Shown: positions 17,136-26,516, counted from the first letter of the stretch. The stretch: DNA of 64,000 bases from Aerococcaceae bacterium NML190073 (GCA_026131555.1 JAMXJH010000006.1:82282-146281); one strand, 5' to 3'. Translations and numbers: made by a program. The notes: generated by a model not told the origin, from the sequence alone.

Positions 17136-17540
17136 TTATTCTATGAATGCTGATAATTCTATTGTATAGCGCAAACGCTCGATTACACCGTCCGAATATT
17201 GTTCCTTCACACGAACGATAAACTGCTCACTGTTTTCTTGTCCTTCTATTTCAAAAATATACTCCACTGTATCGTAGAACTGTTTTTGCTTTTTCAAACG
17301 CACGATAGCGTCCTCAATAATGCCTTGAACAACTGGATTTTGAATCTTATCACGTCGCACATCATCGATTGTATGACTAATATTTGACAAAAACTCCGTC
17401 TGATTCTCTTCACTACTCCATTCGGATTGTGATTCAGATGCCGTACTTATAGATGTTTCTGTCGGTTTAGCCTTAGAATGTATTGCACAACCCGACATCA
17501 ACACACATGCCAAACTAATCAGCCAACGCCTTACTGACAT
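17136..17540 (-). CDS. Small lipoprotein of unknown function
   Basis: 134 residues. Residues 1-18 form a short signal peptide ending in a lipobox LMSGC, so Cys18 is probably lipidated and the protein anchored outside the membrane. The following 30 residues are rich in Ser, Thr and Glu; the rest is predicted mixed alpha/beta with a C-terminal YTIELSAF strand. I recognise no family. It starts six bases after the stop of the thioredoxin-like gene and has no clear ribosome binding site of its own, so translation is probably coupled to it. Confidence 0.6.
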   Translation of the reverse strand: MSVRRWLISLACVLMSGCAIHSKAKPTETSISTASESQSEWSSEENQTEFLSNISHTIDDVRRDKIQNPVVQGIIEDAIVRLKKQKQFYDTVEYIFEIEGQENSEQFIVRVKEQYSDGVIERLRYTIELSAFIE

Positions 17541-17546
17541 GACAAA

Positions 17547-17903
17547 TCACTTACCAACAAATGCCAAAATATCCGCTTCCGGCATTGAGCTGTCGCATTT
17601 GACTTTGATGCCGGCTGCATCTGAATAAATGAAACCCGGTACTGTCGGCACACCATATTTATCTCTTAAAGCTTGAGTTTCATTTTCATGACGTGGGTGG
17701 CGGCTATGTAAGAAATATACTTTCAAGTTATGTTCAGCAGCAACTTTGCTTAATTTACTTGCAAAACGGCGACAATATGGGCAAGTTTCTCGTCCAATAA
17801 ATAAGATATTGCCTTCCTTTGCTTCGATTAAAGCCTCCGCTTGTTTCGGCTCAACTTCTTCAAATGCTGCTACTTGTTGTAAAAATAATTGAATTTCCGA
17901 CAT
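17547..17903 (-). CDS. Thioredoxin-like CPYC protein
   Basis: 118 residues with a thioredoxin fold: the active-site CPYC (in GRETCPYCRRFASKL, about residues 41-44) and the cis-proline segment VPTVPGFIY (about 88-96). The size and spacing resemble the bacteriocin-accessory (PedC/BrcD-like) thioredoxin group of lactic acid bacteria, but no bacteriocin genes are nearby. There is no signal peptide, so it should act in the cytoplasm as a thiol-disulfide reductase or oxidase. It heads a two-gene unit with the small lipoprotein downstream. Start ATG follows AAGGAGGACATAGT. Confidence 0.8.
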   Translation of the reverse strand: MSEIQLFLQQVAAFEEVEPKQAEALIEAKEGNILFIGRETCPYCRRFASKLSKVAAEHNLKVYFLHSRHPRHENETQALRDKYGVPTVPGFIYSDAAGIKVKCDSSMPEADILAFVGK

Positions 17904-17971
17904 ACTATGTCCTCCTTATCATTTGTTAGCCTCATTATACACCAAGTCGCTAAATAGCGCGACGTTTTTGT

Positions 17972-19690
17972 CTAATCCAATTTAATCTTTTCTAAAGCTT
18001 TGCGCTTTTTGTAGCGCAAATATATATCCCACACAAGAATGCCGATTCCGATTGTTAGCATACCGATTGCCACCCACAAAATAGATTCCTGCTCCCCTGT
18101 TGAAGGCAAACTGATTCCTTCTTGTTTAGTATTTTTACCGGTTTCAGCGCGGCTTTCTGCCGTCGGTAAACTGGCTGATACATCTTTTGATGAGGCGGAT
18201 GCTTGCTTTCTAGCTTGTTTCGGCTGAGTTTGTAATTTCGGTTTCGCTTGTGGTGAACCGCTTGATTCTGCCTGCTTTCGTTCATCGGTACTTTGATGGC
18301 GTTCAGATTTGGGCAATGACTTGGTCGAATTCGATTGCGCCATCGGTTTGCGTTTTAATTTATTTTTGAGTGAATCGAGCTTGCCCGTTGACCTAGGTTG
18401 CACTTCAGTTGAAGTAATATCAGTTTGTGCAGACGAATTAGTGGAAGAATGCGATAACCCCGGAGAAGTTTGCCCCTCCAAATTATACATTGCGAACATT
18501 TGGTAGAATCCGGATGCTTCATCTGGCGCCACATACCATTGTTGCGCACTCTCGTCAAAAAGAACCAACTTTATTTGATAGCGTTCATGAAAGGTTTGTA
18601 GCTGCTCAATCGTAAGCGAGTTCCACAATTGGTGTGCATTCAAATAATCAGCCAATAATTGTTTGATTTGTGCAAATGCCTCTTGATTGATTGCATAGAA
18701 ATACGCGTATTGTCCTTCTTTAATCGTCAAAACTTCCTCATAACGTGCATAAAGTTGTGCCAAATCCCCCGAATCGAAATAATCTCGCAATGCTAAATTA
18801 GCTAAAATTTCAATGTCCCAAAGATTTAATTCTTGCGCATATGTATAGTATTCTTTGCCTCGTTCATCAAGCTGAATCGCCGGTTTGCCGTAAAGCTGTT
18901 CTGCTACTTCTGTCGCCGTACGTGTTAAGCTGAACAATTGCGCAATATCGTTAAAACTTACTTTTCGATATGCCGCCGGTACAAATCGCTGTAAATAGGT
19001 ATCCAAATTGATGAGTAAGTCACTCAATTCTTTTGCTTGAGTATTGATTAAAAGTTGATTGATATTTTCTCGCTGAACACTGTGAGGATAGAGTAAACAT
19101 TGATTAAGCTGTGAACGCTCTGCCCTCTGCTTCTCTAGTTGATTCGTCTGTACATCTAATTCGTATAAACGCTCTTGATGTTGCTTCTCCAATTTGTCGC
19201 GTTGGGCAATTTGTTCATTTAATTGCTGCTGAATATCATCAAGTGCTAATTGCCACTCTTTGACTTGTACATCTTCTGACAGCAGCAATAACTGCTCTTC
19301 TTCGCTACGATTGTCAAAGTCTTCGTCCCCTTGACGATAGGATTCATAGGCGGCTTCAATTGCAAATGTATGCTGTTCATTCGCCTGTTGTTGCAATTGC
19401 TCCAAATGTTCTATCATGCTATTCAAGTCATTGAAAGCTGCGGTAATATCTGTAATTGCTTGATTCAACTTCTCAATCTCCGCCGATATTTGCTGAACAA
19501 TATCCGACTCCTCTCCCTCACTTTGCGTATAGCTTCTCAACAGTTCCAGACAACGACTTTTTTCGACAGGGATATTGTTAATACTTTGAGTGAGTACATA
19601 AGGCGCACTCGTTTCCTCTCCTCGCACTGGAGCTATTCCTAGATTAGACAACAGCCCTATACATAATAATGGTTTTATGATTTTTTTCAT
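17972..19690 (-). CDS. LPXTG wall-anchored coiled-coil protein
   Basis: 572 residues from the ATG at 19690, which follows ATGGAGGTGTAAAA. Residues 1-24 form a signal peptide (ending near VRGEE). Residues about 45-190 are strongly heptad-like, Gln/Glu-rich coiled coil. A central region (about 190-400) is alpha-helical with Leu, Ala, Gln and Tyr. A Ser/Lys/Gln-rich low-complexity stretch (about 405-530) would span the wall, then the sorting signal LPSTGEQ, hydrophobic segment and KKRK tail. The sortase motif is LPSTG, where the three other C-termini seen nearby are LPKTG. I cannot assign a ligand. No Cys-rich or enzymatic domain is visible. Confidence 0.8.
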   Translation of the reverse strand: MKKIIKPLLCIGLLSNLGIAPVRGEETSAPYVLTQSINNIPVEKSRCLELLRSYTQSEGEESDIVQQISAEIEKLNQAITDITAAFNDLNSMIEHLEQLQQQANEQHTFAIEAAYESYRQGDEDFDNRSEEEQLLLLSEDVQVKEWQLALDDIQQQLNEQIAQRDKLEKQHQERLYELDVQTNQLEKQRAERSQLNQCLLYPHSVQRENINQLLINTQAKELSDLLINLDTYLQRFVPAAYRKVSFNDIAQLFSLTRTATEVAEQLYGKPAIQLDERGKEYYTYAQELNLWDIEILANLALRDYFDSGDLAQLYARYEEVLTIKEGQYAYFYAINQEAFAQIKQLLADYLNAHQLWNSLTIEQLQTFHERYQIKLVLFDESAQQWYVAPDEASGFYQMFAMYNLEGQTSPGLSHSSTNSSAQTDITSTEVQPRSTGKLDSLKNKLKRKPMAQSNSTKSLPKSERHQSTDERKQAESSGSPQAKPKLQTQPKQARKQASASSKDVSASLPTAESRAETGKNTKQEGISLPSTGEQESILWVAIGMLTIGIGILVWDIYLRYKKRKALEKIKLD

Positions 19691-19751
19691 TTTTACACCT
19701 CCATATATAATTAAGGAAGGGCGTATAATTTTCACTTTTTTTGCACAAAAA

Positions 19752-19798
19752 AAGATGAAACTTTTCTACGCTTAGCATGCGCAGTTTTGTTTCATCTT
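19752..19798. terminator. Bidirectional terminator
   Basis: Perfect 10-base stem AAGATGAAAC / GTTTCATCTT with A-run on the left and seven T on the right. It ends the 19809-21014 minus-strand unit. Confidence 0.75.
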
Positions 19799-19808
19799 GA
19801 TTTTTTTG

Positions 19809-20150
19809 CTAATTCGTTTCGATTGGTAGCCCTAGGCTTGCTAAATATTTGTCAAATTGCTCTTTATCGCGCGCTTTTTGGGCGTTTGATAAATTTGTTG
19901 GGCTAAGATAATAACGCCACTGTTCAAGATTTGCAATATCATAAGCTACAACAGATTCTCCTTCTACGTCATCCGGAACGCGTTTGACGATAGGATAGAG
20001 GCGCTCGAGTTCTGCGATTAAATCCGTGGCGACGGCCTCACGTAATACGCGATACATCTCCGCTAAAGGAGCCGGGATCATGTAGATGTCCACTTGCACC
20101 AATGCTTCTCCTTGTTGTTTCTGTTGTCTGTTTGCCTGCTTTCTTGCCAT
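19809..20150 (-). CDS. Hypothetical protein, downstream partner of HAD hydrolase
   Basis: 113 residues, no signal peptide or membrane segment. The N-terminus is Gln/Arg/Lys-rich (RKQANRQQKQQ). The rest includes DIYMIPAPLAEMYRVLREAV and ERLYPIVKRVPDD, followed by WRYYLSPTNL and a helical C-terminus. I do not recognise the family. It starts twelve bases after the HAD gene stop with AAAGGTAGTTTT as ribosome binding site, so the two form an operon. Confidence 0.6.
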   Translation of the reverse strand: MARKQANRQQKQQGEALVQVDIYMIPAPLAEMYRVLREAVATDLIAELERLYPIVKRVPDDVEGESVVAYDIANLEQWRYYLSPTNLSNAQKARDKEQFDKYLASLGLPIETN

Positions 20151-20162
20151 AAAACTACCTTT

Positions 20163-21014
20163 CTAAATGTATTGTATCGCATATTTTTCTATGAAATCCA
20201 AGTTGTCTGTCGCTACTAATTGTTCCAAAGTATCCAAGACTGCTTGTTCCTCATTTGTTCCGATTTGATAACGGCATAATCGCGCTAAATCTGCATCTGC
20301 ATTCCCCATTGCCACACTATACTCTACCGTCAACATCATCGTTTCATCATTCAAACTATCGCCAAATGCCATCGTTTCACTCGGCGAGATGTGATATCGC
20401 TCTTGGAGAAATTGAATAGCGGAACCTTTACCACCGTCTCTGTGATAGACATCTAACCAAATCTCACCACTTGTTACCGTCCTTACTGCCGGAAATTGAG
20501 TATTCATTGCTTGCATCATGGTCTTGTTGTCTTCAAGACTATGCTCACTGGCGATTGCGATTTTGATTGGCGGATGCGCTAGATTTATAGCTAACAAATC
20601 CTCTACCACTACTAAATTAGGATTATATTGACGAATATACTCTTCGATATGTGTCGGTAAGTCTGCCGCAATATAAGTTTCATAACCGGTGCACACCGCC
20701 GGATAAAAACCGGAACTTTGATTGAGAAACTCAATGACTTGTTGATAGTCATTCGGCATAATTTCCAAATTGCGAAGCACTTCATCTCCCTTAGAAATTT
20801 GGTTCCCGTTATCCCCTGCAAAATAGAGTTGCATTCGCATTTCGTCATCAAAATAGCTGTGCAATTTTTGAATGCTGTTGCCTGTGGCGATGCAAACTTT
20901 GACGCCTTGTTCGCTCAGTGTTGCGAGCAATTTTTTGAAACGGGGAATGTCATAAGTCTTGTCGTGGCGCAATAATGTTGCGTCCATATCTATTGCAATT
21001 AGTTTAATCGTCAT
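20163..21014 (-). CDS. Cof-type HAD-superfamily phosphatase
   Basis: 283 residues of the Cof/YidA subfamily with C2B cap. Motif I is DMDATL, keeping both Asp and the Thr but with Ala where Gly is usual. Motif II is ATGNS, the motif III Lys lies in GGKGSAIQFL, and motif IV is GDSLNDETMM. Such enzymes dephosphorylate sugar phosphates or flavin/PLP-type phosphates; the substrate cannot be told from sequence. First gene of a two-gene unit with the 113-residue hypothetical protein. Confidence 0.88.
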   Translation of the reverse strand: MTIKLIAIDMDATLLRHDKTYDIPRFKKLLATLSEQGVKVCIATGNSIQKLHSYFDDEMRMQLYFAGDNGNQISKGDEVLRNLEIMPNDYQQVIEFLNQSSGFYPAVCTGYETYIAADLPTHIEEYIRQYNPNLVVVEDLLAINLAHPPIKIAIASEHSLEDNKTMMQAMNTQFPAVRTVTSGEIWLDVYHRDGGKGSAIQFLQERYHISPSETMAFGDSLNDETMMLTVEYSVAMGNADADLARLCRYQIGTNEEQAVLDTLEQLVATDNLDFIEKYAIQYI

Positions 21015-21051
21015 GGAAAATTCCTTTCAATGAGGTGGTTTCACCTCAACA

Positions 21052-21969
21052 TTACGGCAAAATATTGCCTGCACTTCGGTAAATATCGTACCATTCTTCG
21101 CGCGTTAATTCAACGCTTACCCCTTCGCAAATTTGAGCAATGCGTTGTGGGTTCATGCTGCCGACTATCGGTTGCATTTTTGCCGGGTGACGCAAAATCC
21201 ACGCCATGACCATGCCTTCGAATGAAACTTGCTTGTCTTGAGCATAGCGCTGTAGCGTTGTTGTCAAATTCTGATACGCAGGATGTTCCATAAATAAACC
21301 TTGACTTAAATCGACTTGAAACGGTGACCAAGGCTGAATGGTAATATTTTCCAAACGGCAGAAATCCAAGACGCTTCCGTCACGGACAATACTTGCATTA
21401 TTCAGCATATTCACGTTCAATCCGGCATCGACCATCGGCGTGTGAGCCGGACCAAATTGTAGTTGATTGGCGACAAGCGGCATGTTCAACGACTTTTGTA
21501 ACAATTGAATTTGCAACGGATTCTGGTTGCTTACACCGAAATAACGTACTTTCCCGCTCGCTTGCAACTGCGAAAAAGCTTCCGCAACCTCTTCCGGTTC
21601 AACTAATGTATCCGGACGATGCAACAGGAGGAAGTCTAAGTAATCCGTTTGCAATCGCTCAAGAATGCCATCGACCGAATTCAGAATATGATCTTTCGAA
21701 AAATCAAACCAGCCCGGGCGAATGCCACATTTGGATTGTAAATAAATATCCTCGCGTTGAATATTTGTTGCTTTCAATGCTTGTGCGAAATTAACTTCCG
21801 ATTGCCCTTTCCCATAAATATCCGCATGGTCAAAAAAGTTAATGCCATTTGCGATTGCCGCTTCAATGACTTGGCGACTTTCTTCAACTGACAACTTGCC
21901 CATTCGCATACATCCTAAAGCAAGTTGACTCGCGTGGACAGGCGCTGCCCCTACATTCATATATTTCAT
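21052..21969 (-). CDS. Aldo/keto reductase (YdhF-like)
   Basis: 305 residues, (beta/alpha)8 NADPH-dependent oxidoreductase. The tetrad is visible: Asp and Tyr in FFDHADIYGKG (about residues 47-53), Lys in LQSKCGIRPG and His in LLLHRPD. The C-terminal QPWSPFQVDLSQGLF and GSMNPQRI segments are those of the YdhF/COG4989 group. The natural substrate is unknown. The gene starts two bases after the HerA-like ATPase stop, so they are co-transcribed; the ribosome binding site AAGGAAAATAATT overlaps that stop. Confidence 0.9.
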   Translation of the reverse strand: MKYMNVGAAPVHASQLALGCMRMGKLSVEESRQVIEAAIANGINFFDHADIYGKGQSEVNFAQALKATNIQREDIYLQSKCGIRPGWFDFSKDHILNSVDGILERLQTDYLDFLLLHRPDTLVEPEEVAEAFSQLQASGKVRYFGVSNQNPLQIQLLQKSLNMPLVANQLQFGPAHTPMVDAGLNVNMLNNASIVRDGSVLDFCRLENITIQPWSPFQVDLSQGLFMEHPAYQNLTTTLQRYAQDKQVSFEGMVMAWILRHPAKMQPIVGSMNPQRIAQICEGVSVELTREEWYDIYRSAGNILP

Positions 21970-21971
21970 AA

Positions 21972-23531
21972 TTATTTTCCTTTCAAAATCCCGGTAATAC
22001 CGCGCGTCAACACGCGTCCTACTTCTCGCCCAACTTGGCTCATCATGTTTTTGGTGAAGCGATCAAGTACGGAATCTGTTCGGCGCGATGCGCTTGTTAC
22101 GCGACGTTCTTGTTGCTCTTGACGTTTCATTTCAGCTTGCTGTTCTTTCTCATAACGTTTAAGTTCCGCTGCTTCTTCTTTCTCACGTTGCTTACGTAAA
22201 GCATCCTCTTCTTTAGCACGTTGCGCTTCTTCCGCTTGTTGAATAAGTGCCGCTTCTTTTTCTTGAGTCATGGCTAGAATTTGTTCGTGAGCACTTTCGC
22301 GGTCAACGGCATCGGCGTATTTATCCATCAAGGTTGAATTATTGATGACGCTTAACGGTACACTTGGGTCTACCGTTCCCAGCTGGCTTTTCGGTGGATA
22401 AATCATCACACGGTCTGCTAGAGAAGGGGTGCCGTCTGCCATCAAGGTTGAAACGACCGCTTCCCCGACTTTCAGTTCCTGAATCACTTTGGCTAAATCT
22501 TCACCCGCTTCTTGACGGAATGTGTCCGCAACCGTCGCCACTGTCTTCAACTCTTTCGGCGTAAAAGCACGCAACCCATGCTGAATACGATTCCCTAACT
22601 GACTTGCTACACTATCCGGGATATCCGTTGGATTTTGCGTGACGAAGAAGACGCCAACACCTTTAGAACGAATTAAACGCACTATCAATTCAATTTTTTC
22701 CAATAGAACTTTCGGTGCATCTTTGAATAATACATGCGCTTCATCAAAGAAGAAAACGAGTTTCGGCTGCGAAACATCACCAACTTCCGGCAATGTTTCA
22801 TACAATTCCGCCAAAAGCGTCAACAATACCGTTGAATATAGCGTTGGTTGATTGAATAGTTGTGTTGCATCCAAGACGTTAATCATTCCGCGTCCATTCG
22901 TATCTTGGCGCATGAAATCGGCTATTTCCAAGCTAGGTTCACCGAAGAACACCTTGCCGCCCTGTTGCTCCAACACGACTAAACTACGCAAAATCGCCCC
23001 AACAGAACGTGCCGGAATATTACCGTAATACTTGCTCAATTCCTCTGCATGTTCCGCAACATAATTAAGCATGGCTCGTAAATCCATCAAGTCAATCAAC
23101 AACAACCCTTGTTCGTCCGCCACACTGAACACAATATTGAGAATACTTTCTTGCGTGTCATTCAATCCCAGCAAGCGTGTTAATAATACCGGTCCCATTT
23201 CAGAAATAGTCATTCTGACAGGTGTCCCTTTTTCGCCGAGGACATCCCACAATTCAACCGGGTATGCTTGTGGTTCGTAATCATTATAATGAGTAGCTGC
23301 CAAACGAACGGGATCCACATCTTGGGCATTCGCTTGTGCCAAGCTGACTAAATCTCCTTTAATATCCGATAAGAATACCGGAATCCCTGCATCACTCAGC
23401 TGTTCTGCCAAAACTTTCAGGGTAACGGTTTTCCCCGTTCCTGTAGCTCCGGCAATAATCCCATGGCGATTCAATTTGTTCAATTGAATCACAGCTTCGT
23501 TTGTTCCATAACCAAATTTCAACTGCGACAT
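21972..23531 (-). CDS. HerA-like ATPase (YjgR/DUF853 family)
   Basis: 519 residues. Walker A is AGATGTGKTVTLKVLAEQL (about 28-46), followed by VFLSDIKGDLVSLAQ; Walker B is KLVFFFDEAHVLF; a sensor/arginine region is IRSKGVGVFFVTQNPTDIP. Residues about 420-490 are a charged coiled coil rich in Glu, Lys and Gln (AKEEDALRKQREKEEA) typical of YjgR. The family is related to the HerA/VirB4 DNA translocases but its role is not established. It is transcribed just ahead of the aldo/keto reductase. Start ATG follows GGAGGAAAAAGT. Confidence 0.85.
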   Translation of the reverse strand: MSQLKFGYGTNEAVIQLNKLNRHGIIAGATGTGKTVTLKVLAEQLSDAGIPVFLSDIKGDLVSLAQANAQDVDPVRLAATHYNDYEPQAYPVELWDVLGEKGTPVRMTISEMGPVLLTRLLGLNDTQESILNIVFSVADEQGLLLIDLMDLRAMLNYVAEHAEELSKYYGNIPARSVGAILRSLVVLEQQGGKVFFGEPSLEIADFMRQDTNGRGMINVLDATQLFNQPTLYSTVLLTLLAELYETLPEVGDVSQPKLVFFFDEAHVLFKDAPKVLLEKIELIVRLIRSKGVGVFFVTQNPTDIPDSVASQLGNRIQHGLRAFTPKELKTVATVADTFRQEAGEDLAKVIQELKVGEAVVSTLMADGTPSLADRVMIYPPKSQLGTVDPSVPLSVINNSTLMDKYADAVDRESAHEQILAMTQEKEAALIQQAEEAQRAKEEDALRKQREKEEAAELKRYEKEQQAEMKRQEQQERRVTSASRRTDSVLDRFTKNMMSQVGREVGRVLTRGITGILKGK

Positions 23532-23597
23532 ACTTTTTCCTCCTCCTATTTATTCTCTTTTATTTTAACATAGTCAATTCAAATACTAAATGTTATC

Positions 23598-23645
23598 TTG
23601 ACATTTATCCTAAACTTTTAATACAATAGACACCATTGTATTAAA
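23598..23645 (+). promoter_or_regulatory. azlCD promoter with palindromic operator
   Basis: TTGACA (23598-23603), 18-base spacer, TACAAT (23622-23627). A perfect 11-base inverted repeat (TTTAATACAAT / ATTGTATTAAA, 7-base spacer, 23617-23645) covers the -10 and start point, so a repressor bound there would block initiation. Confidence 0.7.
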
Positions 23646-23665
23646 TAAAATTGTGAGGTGGCTTT

Positions 23666-24349
23666 ATGAAGGAAGCCTTTAAAGTTGCTTTTCCAAGAAC
23701 CATTCCTATTTTTGCAGCCTATTTGTTTCTAGGGATTTCTTATGGTCTATTTGCTATTAATGAGGGGTTGCCTGCTTATTACCCGGTCTTAATGAGCATT
23801 GTAATTTATGCCGGCTCAATGGAATTCGTAACCATCCGTTTGCTACTATCAATTTTCAGTCCATTAACAGCATTCTTATTGACATTAATGGTTAACGCTC
23901 GTCATTTATTTTATGGATTGGCAATGTTAACCCCCTTCAAATCGCTCGGTTGGGAAAAATATTGGGTTATTTTCGGCTTGGGCGATGAATCCTTTGCGAT
24001 TCATACCTCTTTGGATATTCCAGCGCATATCGAGCGCCGGTGGGTTTATTTCCATGTCACATGGCTCAATCAATGTTATTGGTTTATTGGTACATTAACA
24101 GGCGTCTTGTTGGGAAAATATATTCCATTTGATACAACAGGAATTGAATTTGTGTTGAGTGCGCTTTTCTTAGTCAATTTGTTGGAACAATTATTACGTC
24201 AACGTCAATACTTCGCCATTGCCGTCGGTATCTTATCAGGAATCAGCAGCCTATTATTTTTCGGCGCTAAACAATTTATGCTTCCCGCCATGTTGGGAAT
24301 GCTCATTATCTTTTCGATTGATTACTGGCGGAAAGGAGGGCAATTATGA
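23666..24349 (+). CDS. azlC: AzlC-family branched-chain amino acid exporter, large subunit
   Basis: 227 residues, about five to six membrane segments. Family signatures are [35 protein letters not shown] (about 20-50), [12 protein letters not shown] (about 85-96) and [10 protein letters not shown]. AzlC with AzlD forms a bipartite exporter, shown for 4-azaleucine/branched-chain amino acids in Bacillus and related to BrnFE. The stop overlaps the azlD start by four bases (ATGA). Start ATG follows GAGGTGGCTTT. Confidence 0.9.
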   Translation: MKEAFKVAFPRTIPIFAAYLFLGISYGLFAINEGLPAYYPVLMSIVIYAGSMEFVTIRLLLSIFSPLTAFLLTLMVNARHLFYGLAMLTPFKSLGWEKYWVIFGLGDESFAIHTSLDIPAHIERRWVYFHVTWLNQCYWFIGTLTGVLLGKYIPFDTTGIEFVLSALFLVNLLEQLLRQRQYFAIAVGILSGISSLLFFGAKQFMLPAMLGMLIIFSIDYWRKGGQL

Positions 24350-24672
24350 CACATACTCAAATGTTATTGACGATTCTTATTGTGGCACTCAGCACCATGT
24401 TGACACGTTTCGCACCGTTCCTTCTCTTCCCCTCCTCCAAAAAAACACCGGCATTCATCCAATATTTAGGTACGATTTTGCCCAGTGCTGTCATGGGATT
24501 GCTCGTGGTCTACTCATTCAAGGAAGTATCGCTGACGACCGCACCACATGGCTTGCCGGAAGCCATCGCTTGCCTGGCTTTAGTTATCGTTCATCTTATC
24601 AAGCGCAATCTTTTATTAAGCATTGCAACTGGCACGATTGTTTACATGGTGCTCAGTCAATTGATCTTCTAG
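24346..24672 (+). CDS. azlD: AzlD-family small subunit of branched-chain amino acid exporter
   Basis: 108 residues, three to four hydrophobic segments, with the family's [12 protein letters not shown] and [18 protein letters not shown] segments. It overlaps azlC by four bases, which points to translational coupling and 1:1 assembly. It is followed by a bidirectional terminator. Confidence 0.88.
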   Translation: MTHTQMLLTILIVALSTMLTRFAPFLLFPSSKKTPAFIQYLGTILPSAVMGLLVVYSFKEVSLTTAPHGLPEAIACLALVIVHLIKRNLLLSIATGTIVYMVLSQLIF

Positions 24673-24691
24673 TTTCACTTAATAATGAACA

Positions 24692-24722
24692 ATCCCCCTC
24701 GCATAACAATATGCAAGGGGGA
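24692..24722. terminator. Bidirectional terminator between azlD and the ABC ATPase gene
   Basis: Stem ATCCCCCT / AGGGGGAT continued by GCATA / TATGC with an ACAA loop, between convergent genes. Confidence 0.7.
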
Positions 24723-24733
24723 TAAATTTGCCT

Positions 24734-25471
24734 TTACGCTTTCAAATAGCGCTCCAAAAATTGTTGTGTCCGTTCTTCTTGCGGATTAGTGAATAAATCT
24801 TCCGGCGCACCTTCTTCCGCAATCACGCCTTGATCCATAAATACCACTCGATCAGATACTTCACGCGCAAATTCCATTTCATGCGTTACAATAATCATCG
24901 TTAAGCCGGTATCTGCCAACAGACGCATTACTTTCAACACTTCGCCAACCATTTCCGGGTCGAGCGCTGAAGTTGGCTCATCAAATAATAATACATCCGG
25001 TTGCATGGTTAATGCTCTAGCAATAGCTACGCGCTGTTTTTGCCCGCCTGAAAGTTGACTTGGTCGTGCATGAATATATGCACTCATGCCAACTTGATCA
25101 AGAAATTTAATTGCCATAGCCTCTGCTTCTTCTTTGCTAATCCCCAATACTTTCATCGGACCAATCGTGCAATTGCTCAACACATCCATATTATTGAACA
25201 AATTAAATGACTGAAACACCATGCCGATATGGCTACGATAACGATTGATGTCATATTGATAGCTCAACACATTCTCGTCGCGATAAATGATGTCGCCGCC
25301 CGAAGGTTCTTCCAAAAGGTTGATACAGCGTAACAAGGTGGATTTTCCGGAACCAGAAGACCCGATAATTGTAACCACTTCGCCCTCGTTAACGACAAAG
25401 TTAATATCCTTCAAGACTTCTCGTTGACCAAATGTTTTGCTTAAATGTTTGATTTGAATAATTGGTGTCAT
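24734..25471 (-). CDS. Polar amino-acid ABC transporter ATP-binding protein, probably lysine
   Basis: 245 residues, GlnQ/HisP-type. Walker A is [13 protein letters not shown], the Q-loop is in MVFQSFNLF, the signature [15 protein letters not shown], Walker [12 protein letters not shown] and the H-loop VTHEM. Energises uptake by the permease encoded just upstream; three bases separate the genes and its AAAGGAGTGTAAGAG ribosome binding site lies in the permease 3' end. The lysine riboswitch ahead of the permease gene suggests a lysine (or other cationic amino acid) substrate; the protein itself only shows the polar amino-acid class. Confidence 0.9.
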   Translation of the reverse strand: MTPIIQIKHLSKTFGQREVLKDINFVVNEGEVVTIIGSSGSGKSTLLRCINLLEEPSGGDIIYRDENVLSYQYDINRYRSHIGMVFQSFNLFNNMDVLSNCTIGPMKVLGISKEEAEAMAIKFLDQVGMSAYIHARPSQLSGGQKQRVAIARALTMQPDVLLFDEPTSALDPEMVGEVLKVMRLLADTGLTMIIVTHEMEFAREVSDRVVFMDQGVIAEEGAPEDLFTNPQEERTQQFLERYLKA

Positions 25472-25474
25472 CTC

Positions 25475-26239
25475 TTACACTCCTTTCGGGCGGTCGATAA
25501 TCGCTACTTGTTGCTGATTAGCTCCTGCTAATTCATATGTTACTTTTCCGTCCAGACGTTTTTCAATAGCACGCAAAATCAATGTAACGGTATAGGTCAG
25601 AATAAAGTAAATAATCGCCGTTACAAAGAAAGTCTGGAACAATTTGTAACTTGTATTCGCAATCGTATTCGAAGTGAAATACAGTTCATTCACTGAAATA
25701 ACACTCAAAACGGACGTATCTTTAATATTGATAACAAATTCATTTCCGACAGACGGCAACACATTACGGAACGCTTGAGGCATCACAACATAGCGCATCG
25801 TCTGCCAATGGTTCATGCCGATAGCACGCGCGGCTTCAAATTGCCCTTCATCAATCGATACAATTCCTCCACGCACAACTTCTGACATATAAGCACCCGT
25901 ATTAATCGATACTACCAGGAATGCCGCTTGCAAAGGTGTCATATTCCAATTCCACAGAATACTCGTCCCATAATAGACTACCATCGACTGAACGATCATC
26001 GGCGTCCCTCTAAAAATCGCCACATAAGCATTCAATAAGCGATTCGCTCCACCGATTAACCAGTTTTTCCATTGAACCTTAGTGAATGGAATTGTTCGAA
26101 TGACGCCGACCAATACGCCGATTGCCAAACCGATAATTGTACCTGTCAACGAAATAAGCAGTGTATTCAAAGTACCGTCTAAATAACTTTGCCAATTACT
26201 ATGAAAAATCTCCCACATCTCCTGTATAAACTCCAACAT
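25475..26239 (-). CDS. Polar amino-acid ABC transporter permease, probably lysine
   Basis: 254 residues, HisM/GlnP-type permease with about five membrane segments and the EAA loop EAARAIGMNHWQTMRYVVMPQA (shown here in key part: EAARAIGMNH). The open frame extends to 26362, but that part lies in the riboswitch leader; the ATG at 26239 follows AAAAGGAGGCAAATGTG, so I use it. The substrate-binding protein gene is upstream on the same strand but separated by its own terminator and by the riboswitch, so the permease and ATPase are controlled separately. Confidence 0.88.
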   Translation of the reverse strand: MLEFIQEMWEIFHSNWQSYLDGTLNTLLISLTGTIIGLAIGVLVGVIRTIPFTKVQWKNWLIGGANRLLNAYVAIFRGTPMIVQSMVVYYGTSILWNWNMTPLQAAFLVVSINTGAYMSEVVRGGIVSIDEGQFEAARAIGMNHWQTMRYVVMPQAFRNVLPSVGNEFVINIKDTSVLSVISVNELYFTSNTIANTSYKLFQTFFVTAIIYFILTYTVTLILRAIEKRLDGKVTYELAGANQQQVAIIDRPKGV

Positions 26240-26264
26240 CACATTTGCCTCCTTTTTTGTATAC

Positions 26265-26298
26265 AAAAATAAGACCACGAACAAAAGGTCGCCGTCTT
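26265..26298 (-). terminator. Putative riboswitch-controlled terminator in the permease leader
   Basis: Minus strand stem AAGAC...GTCTT extended past one mismatch, then TATTTTTG, ending about 25 bases before the permease start. It is the natural expression platform for the lysine riboswitch upstream. A second hairpin at 26359-26386 (11-base stem TCATTGTTTAC / GTAAACAATGA) could take part in the switch. Confidence 0.55.
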
Positions 26299-26384
26299 CA
26301 TACAAATGCATGCACTTATACCAATGATATAGCCTTTTGCCCGACAATTGATTGCACTTCATTGTTTACAGGGCAGTAAACAAT

Positions 26385-26495
26385 GACAGTGACTGACCTA
26401 TTATGACCAGCCCCCAATGAAACTTCATTTCGGCGAATTCCCCTTTCAACCTTACAGTTTACTCTTGTCGTCCGCGCCTCAGTTCAATCGTCTTA
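26385..26495 (-). promoter_or_regulatory. Lysine riboswitch (L-box) aptamer
   Basis: On the minus strand the leader contains the conserved L-box blocks in order and at plausible distances: GAGGCGC, CAAGAGTA, TTGAAAGGGGA, TTCGCCGAA, GGGGGCTGG and CACTGTC, as in the B. subtilis lysC leader recalled from memory. The P2 arm is shorter than in lysC. High lysine should stabilise the aptamer and switch off the downstream permease and ATPase genes. Confidence 0.85.
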
Positions 26496-26516
26496 GTATT
26501 ATTATTGTTGACAACC

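Noticed and set aside
25475..26362. Longer permease start at 26362
   Set aside because: The extra 41 codons lie in the lysine-riboswitch leader and have no ribosome binding site; the ATG at 26239 has a strong one.
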